13,699 nt of DNA from a bacterium (GTDB lineage: Bacteria; Patescibacteriota; Patescibacteriia; Patescibacteriales; GWC2-42-12), in contig JAURWF010000014.1 of assembly GCA_030655095.1 (NCBI GenBank), positions 1 to 13,699 of the forward strand. The letters run 5' to 3'. Shown here piece by piece: positions 6,458 through 11,714 of this stretch. The stretch's first letter is position 1; each line of letters starts with the position of its first letter. The notes under the pieces were generated by a model. It was given only the letters and a program-made list of their open reading frames with translations, made no database searches and was not told the DNA's origin. A program made the position numbers and the translations under genes.

Positions 6458-7597
6458 TTAATAATGTTTTTTTACAGCTTTTGCTATCGCATTAACTACA
6501 TTTTTATCAGTTATTAGCGGTAATATTTGATTTTTTGTTGGAGTAATTGTATAAGCCAAAGCATTCGCAACATTTACTTTTATTTCATTAGTAATGTGAA
6601 CAATTTGTTGATCAAGTAAACCACGGAATAATCCAGGAAAAACTAATGCATTATTAATTTGATTAGGAAAATCTGAACGACCTGTGCCAACAATTGACGC
6701 TCCTGCCAATAAAGCCTGGTCTGGCAATATTTCTGGATTTGGATTTGCCATCGCAAAAATAATTGGGTTAATGGCCATAGTTTTTATCATCTCAAATTTT
6801 AACAAATTACCTCTAGAAACACCGATAAAAACATCGCATCCAATAACAGCTTTTTCTAGCCCGCCAATAATTTTAGATTCGTTAGTTTGCTTGGCAATTT
6901 GAACTTTAAAATCATTTAAATCGGGTCTACCATCATAAATTGCTCCAAGACTATCAACTAAAATAATATCAGCAACACCCTGATTAATCAATAGTCGTGT
7001 AATAGCAATACCTGCGGCACCAGCGCCATTAATTATAATTTTTAATTTTTTAATATCTTTTTTTGTAACACGACAAGCATTAATTAGCGCAGCCAAAACT
7101 ACAATCGCTGTACCATCTTGATCATCATGAAAAACAGGAATAGATAATTCATTTTCTAGTCTTTTTAATATTGTAAAACAACGTGGCGCTGAAATATCTT
7201 CTAAATTAATTCCACCAAAACTAGGTTCAATTAATTTGCAAAAATTAATAATTTCTTCAACATCTGTTGTTTTAATACAGAGCGGAAAAGCGTCAACTCC
7301 AGCAAATTCTTTAAAAATTATAGCCTTGCCTTCCATTACGGGCATTGCCGCTTCTGGTCCTAAGTTGCCTAAACCTAAAATAGCTGTGCCATCAGAAATA
7401 ATCGCAACTTGATTAGCGCGATTAGTTAATTTCCAAGACAATTTTTTATCAATTCCAATAGCACTAGAAACAGCTGCCACGCCAGGAGTATACGCCAAAG
7501 ACAAATCATCTTTAGTTTTTAATTCCACCTTTGATCTAATCTCAATTTTCCCTCTTTTAAGTTGATGAAGTTTAAGAGATTCTTCATTATAATCCAT
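6458..7597 (-). CDS. Malic enzyme, short bacterial type (379 aa)
   Basis: Oxidatively decarboxylates malate to pyruvate and CO2 with reduction of NAD(P). The amino catalytic domain (about 10-165) shows SLAYTPGVAAVS with catalytic Tyr36, SDGTAILGLGNLGPEAAMPV (68-87), the catalytic lysine in MEGKA (Lys91), metal-binding Glu133-Asp134 in INLEDI, and HDDQDGTA at 157-164. The NAD-binding domain has the Rossmann motif GAGAAG at 191-196, with Asp215 at the end of the second strand (VDSLGA), which favours NAD over NADP, though this is weak evidence. FAMANPNPE and GTGRSDFPNQINNALVFPG complete the family signature. It lacks the phosphotransacetylase-like extension of the long MaeB form. It follows the RNase H gene by 25 bases and precedes the 109-residue gene by 11. 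With enolase close by, it gives the cell a second entry to pyruvate. Confidence 0.95.
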   Translation of the reverse strand: MDYNEESLKLHQLKRGKIEIRSKVELKTKDDLSLAYTPGVAAVSSAIGIDKKLSWKLTNRANQVAIISDGTAILGLGNLGPEAAMPVMEGKAIIFKEFAGVDAFPLCIKTTDVEEIINFCKLIEPSFGGINLEDISAPRCFTILKRLENELSIPVFHDDQDGTAIVVLAALINACRVTKKDIKKLKIIINGAGAAGIAITRLLINQGVADIILVDSLGAIYDGRPDLNDFKVQIAKQTNESKIIGGLEKAVIGCDVFIGVSRGNLLKFEMIKTMAINPIIFAMANPNPEILPDQALLAGASIVGTGRSDFPNQINNALVFPGLFRGLLDQQIVHITNEIKVNVANALAYTITPTKNQILPLITDKNVVNAIAKAVKKHY

Positions 7598-7622
7598 AAG
7601 TATAATTTTAATAATTTAAAAT

Positions 7623-8039
7623 TTATTTCCCTGCATTATCAAGCGCTAAATTAACTAGTTTATCAGCGAGTTTATTTTTTTCACGAGGAATGTGTTTAAA
7701 AACTATTTTTTTAAAACTAATACTAATATTATATGCTTCAACAAATAATAGCGCTAAATGTTGATCTTTAACTCTATATTCTCTGTTTAATTGTTTAACA
7801 ACTAATTCAGAATCTAAAAAAACTTCAATTTCTTGCCCATCCAATTCTTTGGCTTTAGCTAAGCCAGCTATCAACGCTTTATATTCAGCTTGATTATTAG
7901 TAGCATTACCAATATATTTAGAAATTTCATCAACAATATTTCCTTTTTCATCAAAAATAACAACGCCTATTCCAGATGGCCCAGGATTACCTCGTGCCCC
8001 GCCATCAGTATATAAAATTAATTTATTATATTTATTCAT
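7623..8039 (-). CDS. rnhA: Ribonuclease HI family protein (RVT_3 type, 138 aa)
   Basis: Predicted endonuclease for the RNA strand of RNA-DNA hybrids. The RNase H fold is recognisable: first strand LILYTDGGARGNPGPSGIG with Asp12, Glu52 in ATNNQAEYKAL, Asp76 in VFLDSELVV and Asp126 in NKLADKLVN, giving a complete four-acid metal site. KHIPREKNKLAD at 115-126 is the usual carboxyl motif of this subfamily. There is no amino-terminal hybrid-binding domain, and the protein lacks the basic handle of E. coli RNase HI. It belongs to the compact group often annotated as reverse-transcriptase-like RNase H (RVT_3), so the gene symbol is by family rather than by orthology. It follows recJ by 64 bases and precedes malic enzyme by 25. 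No Shine-Dalgarno is visible; the leader is a run of TTATAAA copies. Confidence 0.92.
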   Translation of the reverse strand: MNKYNKLILYTDGGARGNPGPSGIGVVIFDEKGNIVDEISKYIGNATNNQAEYKALIAGLAKAKELDGQEIEVFLDSELVVKQLNREYRVKDQHLALLFVEAYNISISFKKIVFKHIPREKNKLADKLVNLALDNAGK

Positions 8040-8043
8040 AACA

Positions 8044-8064
8044 TTATAAATTATAAATTATAAA
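8044..8064. repeat. Three tandem copies of the heptamer TTATAAA
   Basis: TTATAAA occurs at 8044-8050, 8051-8057 and 8058-8064 with no interruption, directly upstream of the RNase H start codon (8037-8039). It lies beside the 8-base AAGCTAA array, so nearly all of the 64-base recJ-rnhA spacer is tandem repeat. On the coding strand the unit is TTTATAA and carries a TAA that falls in a different frame in each copy. Confidence 0.8.
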
Positions 8065-8076
8065 TTAATTTCTAAA

Positions 8077-8108
8077 AAGCTAAGAAGCTAAAAAGCTAAC
8101 AAGCTAAT
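8077..8108. repeat. Four tandem copies of an 8-base unit AAGCTAAN at the recJ stop
   Basis: The units are AAGCTAAG (8077-8084), AAGCTAAA (8085-8092), AAGCTAAC (8093-8100) and AAGCTAAT (8101-8108), differing only at the last base. The recJ stop (CTA at 8104-8106, TAG on the coding strand) lies within the final unit. On the coding strand each unit reads NTTAGCTT, so a TAG recurs every 8 bases in a rotating frame. The core AAGCTA is also found in the heptamer array inside eno, in the opposite orientation. Confidence 0.88.
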
Positions 8109-9825
8109 TTTTAATATCTATAATATTCATCTGCACAGTTCTTCTACCATTAAATTCATTAAATTCAATATAATAAACAACATCAACTTTATCGCCAATT
8201 TTTAATTCACTCCATTTTTCTGCTTGTCTAAAAGCTATAGCCCAAAAATTATCAAATTTAAATTTAACGTGCTGACCATCAGCACCCATAGTCATTTTAT
8301 CAATAATAGTTAAATTAAAACTAACAAATTTTGGTCGCAAATTACCCTCGCCAAACGGCTCAAACTCCCCTAGCTTTTCTACTAACTGATCATTTATTTC
8401 TAATAAATTTAATTCTGCTTCAATAATTAATTTAGAAGTTAAGTCAATTTTTCCAAGTTGCTTTTTTGCAATTTTTTTTAAATCAATTGTAAATTTAAGT
8501 AAATCAGCTTGATTATTAATTGTAAATCCACAAGCTTGAGCATGTCCACCAAATTTAACTAAATATTGACACTCCTGTTCAATTGCTTTTGTTATATTAA
8601 ATTCCTCTATGCTCCGCCCAGATCCTTTAATCTCTGTATTCATTTTAGTAATAACTAATGTTGGTCGAGAATAAAGCTCGCATATTTTACCAGCCACTAA
8701 ACCTATTACGCCCTCTGGCCAACCAAGCGCTTCTTCATTTTCATCTAAATTCGGTGAAACAAGAATTAATATTTTATCATCCAACATCTCTTTTTCAATC
8801 TTTGTTTTGCAAGTCTCAACGATTGCTTCAGTCATTTTTTGTCTTTCAGAATTTTTAATATTTAATTTTTCAGCTATTATTTTAGCTTCTTCTTGATCTT
8901 TAGTAATTAAAAGCCTAAAAGCGGTATTGGCATGGTCAAGTCTTCCTGCAGAATTAATTCTAGGAGCAATTTGCCAGCTAATATTCCAAGAGCTAATTTC
9001 TTTTTTAAAATTGTTGGATTGAGATACTTTTATTAATTCATTCAAACCAAGTCTTGATGATTTATTAATAATTCCTAATCCCTTGCTAACTAAAATTCTA
9101 TTTTCACCAATTAAATCTACACAATCAGCAACAGTTCCCACTGCCACTAAATCTAAGATTCTTTCTTCTAATCTTTTTTTCTGTTCTTCTGTTAATTTAG
9201 ATTTTTTGATTAATGCTATTGCTAATTTAAAAGATACTCCAACACCAGCTAATGATTTAAAAAAATAATCTTCTGCATGAGGATTAATAATTAAACAATC
9301 TGGCCAATTATTTTTATCAGCAGGAGCTTCATGATGATCAGTAATAATAACATCTAATCCTAATTCTTTTATATATCCAACTTCTTTTTTATTACGAATG
9401 CCGTTGTCTACAGTAATAATTAATTTTGTTTCAGCTTGCGCTAACTCGTCAATAGCTTTTTTATTTAAGCCATAGCCCTCTTTCATTCTGTCTGGTATAT
9501 AAACACTAACTTTGGCTTTAAATATTGTTAAAGTTTCCACTAAAATTGCGGAAGCTGTTATGCCGTCAGCATCGTAATCACCATAAATTACTATTTTATT
9601 CCCAGCTTTAATATGGTTGATAATCAAACTGACAGCGCGATCCATATGTTTAAACAAAAAAGGATCAAGCAAATCATTATAATCAATTTGAAAAAATTTT
9701 CTTATTTCTTCTTTTTCTGTTAGTCGTCTATTAAAAAACAACTGGAGTATAATCTTATTATATTCAGGATTTTTTTTAATAAAATCATCGTCAATAACAG
9801 ACATTAATTCCCATTTATTCTGCAT
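8104..9825 (-). CDS. recJ: Single-stranded-DNA-specific exonuclease RecJ (573 aa)
   Basis: A 5'-to-3' exonuclease on single-stranded DNA acting in recombinational and base/mismatch repair. The DHH domain shows DYDADG at 83-88, VDNG at 139-142, DHH at 163-165 (ITDHHEAP) and TVADCVDL at 231-238, which together form the two-metal site. RINSAGRLDHA at 289-299 and WPEGVIGLVAGKI at 369-381 follow; the usual histidine after Trp369 is a proline here. The DHHA1 region has GSGRS (401-405) and FGGHAQACGFTI (425-436). The carboxyl part (about 465-570) fits the RecJ OB-fold that binds single-stranded DNA. The length is normal for the bacterial enzyme. It starts at ATG 9823-9825, 90 bases after the ATPase gene, and its TAG stop is part of an 8-base repeat array. 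The downstream RNase H gene makes a nucleic-acid-processing pair. Confidence 0.96.
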   Translation of the reverse strand: MQNKWELMSVIDDDFIKKNPEYNKIILQLFFNRRLTEKEEIRKFFQIDYNDLLDPFLFKHMDRAVSLIINHIKAGNKIVIYGDYDADGITASAILVETLTIFKAKVSVYIPDRMKEGYGLNKKAIDELAQAETKLIITVDNGIRNKKEVGYIKELGLDVIITDHHEAPADKNNWPDCLIINPHAEDYFFKSLAGVGVSFKLAIALIKKSKLTEEQKKRLEERILDLVAVGTVADCVDLIGENRILVSKGLGIINKSSRLGLNELIKVSQSNNFKKEISSWNISWQIAPRINSAGRLDHANTAFRLLITKDQEEAKIIAEKLNIKNSERQKMTEAIVETCKTKIEKEMLDDKILILVSPNLDENEEALGWPEGVIGLVAGKICELYSRPTLVITKMNTEIKGSGRSIEEFNITKAIEQECQYLVKFGGHAQACGFTINNQADLLKFTIDLKKIAKKQLGKIDLTSKLIIEAELNLLEINDQLVEKLGEFEPFGEGNLRPKFVSFNLTIIDKMTMGADGQHVKFKFDNFWAIAFRQAEKWSELKIGDKVDVVYYIEFNEFNGRRTVQMNIIDIKN

Positions 9826-9915
9826 AAAAAATAATTTAAATAGATTAGTCCTTTTTTTATAAATTATTTATAACTTTTTTTTACTTCCGCCAAATACTCT
9901 TTTAAATAAAGAATT

Positions 9916-11139
9916 TCAAATTAATGGCAGTGGCAAAAAAGATTCATCAACATTTTTTTTAATTTTATCTCCCACCATATAAAAACAATAAGCCATTGCC
10001 TCGGGATGATTATCAGTAAAAGCAAGCGGCAATTTTCGACACTTGGCGCGTTGATATTTTATTTCCATCGCTGCGATTTTACCTTCTCCTAAATTAATAA
10101 TAAAATCAACTTCATTTTTATTCTTATCACGCCAATACTGAACTTCAAAACCATTTTTTAACAACTGCATCCAACAAGCATTCTCTAATAAAAAACCGTT
10201 GTCAGGGCGAACACTTAATGAACGAAAATCATTAATAATAAAATTTCTCAAACCAGTATCGTAAAAATAAACTTTTCTATTTTTAACAATTTCTTTTCTT
10301 TTGTTTTTATAAAACGGCCGAATTAATTCGCTGATATAAGTTTTTGACAAAAAATTAAGCTGCTTCTTTAAAGTTGTAAAAGACAATTCCGAAACGCGCG
10401 ATAATTCTCCGTATTCCACCATATTGCCGATTTGTAAAGCTAATGATTTAATCAAACGGCTTAACTTATAATCATCAATTAAGCCTAAAATATCTTTAAC
10501 TTCGCGCAAAAAATACGTATTATAGATATTTTTTAAAATCTCAATTTTTTCTGTTGAATCTTTTGATAAAACAACCTGAGGATACCCACCCCAAATAGCA
10601 TATTCTTCAAAATGATCGTTTAATGTTTTTATTTGTTTTGTTATTGGATTAAATTTCTGGCCAAATTTAAGATCAATTTTATTTTTTTTATAAAATCTAG
10701 CGTCATTAGGATTTTTAAAAGATAGATATTCATAAAAATCAAGAGTAAGCATGTTAAGAACAAAAATTCTGCCAACTAAAAATTTAATAGCTTTAACAGT
10801 TAGATCAATTGCTGAGGAGCCAGAAATAATTATTTTAGTATGGTGTAAATCATAAATATATTTTAAAAGCTTGCCTCCATTTTTAGCATATTGAAATTCA
10901 TCAATAAAAACATATTTTTTGTCAGCAAGATAAACAGCAATAAATTGTTTAATATTATTTTCAAACATTGATAAAACCTGTTGGTCTTCAAAAGTTAAAA
11001 AAACAGCGTCAGATAAAGAACAATAAATTTTTTTTAAAACAGTAGTTTTGCCACACTGCCTTGGACCAATCAAAGCAATAATCTCAGGTCTATGCAAATA
11101 CTTCAAAATGTCATATTCAATTTTTCGCTTAATATACAT
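9916..11139 (-). CDS. AAA-type ATPase with C-terminal DUF4143 domain (407 aa)
   Basis: A member of the large family of bacterial ATPases that combine an AAA_14-like domain with DUF4143; the cellular role of the family is not settled. Walker A is GPRQCGKT at 25-32, Walker B is YVFIDEFQ at 76-83 and a sensor-like SGSSA lies at 106-110. LTLDFYEYLSF (131-141) and GGYPQVVL (184-191) are characteristic. A winged-helix-like segment is likely around 235-270. The end resembles a PD-(D/E)XK nuclease fold: Glu319, then Asp345 in NEVDFII and Glu359 with Lys361 in MEIKY; whether it cleaves DNA is unknown. It has its own strong-looking promoter and is flanked upstream by a long non-coding spacer full of palindromes, unlike the packed genes to its left. 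This fits an accessory gene inserted between lepA and recJ, but that is inference. Confidence 0.92.
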   Translation of the reverse strand: MYIKRKIEYDILKYLHRPEIIALIGPRQCGKTTVLKKIYCSLSDAVFLTFEDQQVLSMFENNIKQFIAVYLADKKYVFIDEFQYAKNGGKLLKYIYDLHHTKIIISGSSAIDLTVKAIKFLVGRIFVLNMLTLDFYEYLSFKNPNDARFYKKNKIDLKFGQKFNPITKQIKTLNDHFEEYAIWGGYPQVVLSKDSTEKIEILKNIYNTYFLREVKDILGLIDDYKLSRLIKSLALQIGNMVEYGELSRVSELSFTTLKKQLNFLSKTYISELIRPFYKNKRKEIVKNRKVYFYDTGLRNFIINDFRSLSVRPDNGFLLENACWMQLLKNGFEVQYWRDKNKNEVDFIINLGEGKIAAMEIKYQRAKCRKLPLAFTDNHPEAMAYCFYMVGDKIKKNVDESFLPLPLI

Positions 11140-11156
11140 AAATTTTACCCATTAAC

Positions 11157-11190
11157 GCTAAAATTAAACTATGCTTTAATTTTAGCATAG
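11157..11190. promoter_or_regulatory. Overlapping inverted repeats at the -10/start region (operator candidate)
   Basis: GCTAAAATTAAA (11157-11168) and TTTAATTTTAGC (11175-11186) form a perfect 12-bp inverted repeat with a 6-base centre. A second inverted repeat, CTATGCT (11169-11175) with AGCATAG (11184-11190), shares part of the same bases, so as hairpins the two exclude each other. They cover the -10 hexamer and predicted start point of the ATPase promoter, the usual place for a repressor operator. In RNA only part of the first repeat would be transcribed, so a DNA-level role is more likely. Confidence 0.5.
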
Positions 11191-11206
11191 CTATCTGGAA
11201 TGTCAA
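11179..11206 (-). promoter_or_regulatory. Sigma-70-like promoter for the DUF4143 ATPase gene
   Basis: On the minus strand a perfect -35 hexamer TTGACA (11201-11206) is followed by 16 bases and the -10 hexamer TAAAAT (11179-11184), with TG one base before it giving an extended -10. Transcription would begin near 11172, about 33 bases before the ATG at 11139. It is the best promoter match I could find in the window. Two inverted repeats overlap it, which suggests regulation. Confidence 0.65.
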
Positions 11207-11213
11207 ATTGACA
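11201..11213. promoter_or_regulatory. Palindrome TGTCAAATTGACA over the -35 element
   Basis: A perfect 13-base palindrome (6-bp arms, one central base) contains the -35 hexamer of the minus-strand promoter and a mirror-image TTGACA on the plus strand (11208-11213). No -10 hexamer is found at the right distance on the plus strand, so a divergent promoter is not supported. It could be a second protein-binding site. Confidence 0.4.
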
Positions 11214-11241
11214 CATTGCAACTATTCACAAATTCTCTTTC

Positions 11242-11375
11242 TTTTGTTATCTCGAGCCCTGTAATCGGAGTGAGAGATCTATAATATGTGTTTGCCAAAT
11301 AAATAAGTTTATTTTGCTATTTATCTATTGCAGATCTCTCACCCCGCCAAATGCGCGGGGCTCTAGATGACAAAA
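11242..11375. mobile_element. Long imperfect palindrome, MITE-like or REP-like element
   Basis: The outer arms 11242-11259 and 11358-11375 match as reverse complements at 16 of 18 bases. The inner arms 11266-11280 and 11332-11346 match at 14 of 15 (core TGAGAGATCT / AGATCTCTCA). A 51-base AT-rich centre separates them. The right arm also holds a local GC hairpin, CCCCGC (11342-11347) with GCGGGG (11355-11360). The GC-rich arms contrast with the AT-rich surroundings. No transposase ORF is present, so it would be non-autonomous. Target-site duplications were not found. Its class is uncertain. Confidence 0.6.
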
Positions 11376-11392
11376 TGGGAACTTTTTGCCCC

Positions 11393-11420
11393 GTCAGAAT
11401 CTCTCAAAGAGGATTCTGAC
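11393..11420. repeat. Short palindrome GTCAGAATC...GATTCTGAC
   Basis: A perfect 9-bp inverted repeat (11393-11401 with 11412-11420) around a 10-base centre, which can pair further (CTC with GAG) leaving one bulge. It lies between the long palindrome and the stop of the 32-codon ORF. On the minus strand it is followed by GGGGC rather than a T-run, so it is not a classical terminator. It may be a second small dispersed palindromic element inserted beside the first. Confidence 0.65.
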
Positions 11421-11431
11421 ATTTATGCTTT

Positions 11432-11530
11432 TTAAATAAAAGCAACGCCAATAGTCCAAGCTACCATTGTAAAAATAATTATAACAGAAGTAATTATCCA
11501 CATTATTTTTCGTACTATACTTTTTTTCAT
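11432..11530 (-). CDS. Small single-pass membrane protein candidate (32 aa)
   Basis: ATG at 11528-11530 and TAA at 11432-11434. The product starts with a basic end (MKKSIVRK) followed by one uninterrupted hydrophobic segment, IMWIITSVIIIFTMVAWTIG (residues 9-28), and ends with VAFI. The charge layout predicts an anchor with its amino end inside the cell. A purine-rich AAGAAG lies 5 bases before the ATG, the nearest thing to a ribosome binding site in this window. The ORF sits alone in the spacer downstream of lepA, between the word array and the palindromic elements. The clean basic-then-hydrophobic design is unusual for chance sequence, but at this length an accidental frame in AT-rich DNA remains possible. 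I do not recognise a family. Confidence 0.45.
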   Translation of the reverse strand: MKKSIVRKIMWIITSVIIIFTMVAWTIGVAFI

Positions 11531-11580
11531 AAAAGCTTCTTAAATAGATTAATAAAAATTTAAAATTTCTAAACCTTACA

Positions 11581-11713
11581 GACTTTATGAACTTTATGGA
11601 CTTTACAGACTTTTGACTCTATGGACTTTCGACTTTACAGACTTTTGACTTTATGGACTTTTGACTTTACAGACTTTATGGACTTTATGGACTTTACAGA
11701 CTTTACAGACTTT
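11581..11713 (-). repeat. GACTTT word array (mixed 9- and 7-base units), 16 copies
   Basis: Units start at 11581, 11590 (AACTTT), 11599, 11608, 11615 (GACTCT), 11624, 11631, 11640, 11647, 11656, 11663, 11672, 11681, 11690, 11699 and 11708. Steps are 9 bases (GACTTTATG or GACTTTACA) or 7 bases (GACTTTT or GACTTTC). The array begins 2 bases downstream of the lepA stop codon. The same vocabulary and orientation recur in the 8-copy array at 6052-6120. Confidence 0.95.
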
Positions 11714-11714
11714 T

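Larger units (their letters stand above)
11140..11714. other. Long spacer between lepA and the ATPase gene
   Basis: This is the only stretch of more than 300 bases without an established large gene. From right to left it holds the GACTTT word array (11581-11713), a 32-codon ORF (11432-11530), a 28-bp palindrome (11393-11420), a 134-bp imperfect palindrome (11242-11375), and a promoter with overlapping palindromes (11157-11213). I saw no tRNA, CRISPR or transposase in it, and no intrinsic terminator with a proper T-run after lepA. Confidence 0.8.

Noticed and set aside
6684..6902. Plus-strand open frame opposite the malic enzyme gene
   Set aside because: Antisense to the conserved NAD-binding and carboxyl motifs; no independent evidence.
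8658..9268. Two plus-strand open frames opposite recJ (8658-8858 and 9083-9268)
   Set aside because: Both are antisense to conserved RecJ sequence and lack any recognisable protein features.
9857..9873. Perfect AT-only palindrome TTATAAAT-T-ATTTATAA with nearby T-runs, as a terminator before recJ
   Set aside because: The stem has no G or C and would be too weak; chance palindromes are common in such AT-rich spacer.
9867..9893. Possible recJ promoter TTGGCG with TATAAA
   Set aside because: The spacing is 15 bases and the -10 is in a pure AT tract; not distinguishable from background.
11393..11420. Intrinsic terminator for the 32-codon ORF or lepA
   Set aside because: The hairpin is good but is followed by GGGGC on the transcribed strand, not a T-run.
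11581..11713. CRISPR array
   Set aside because: The units are 7-9 bases with no 20-40 base spacers, and no cas genes are present.
11581..11713. Protein-coding tandem repeat fused to LepA
   Set aside because: The lepA TAA precedes it, and TAA recurs inside the 9-base words in one frame while 7-base words shift the frame.
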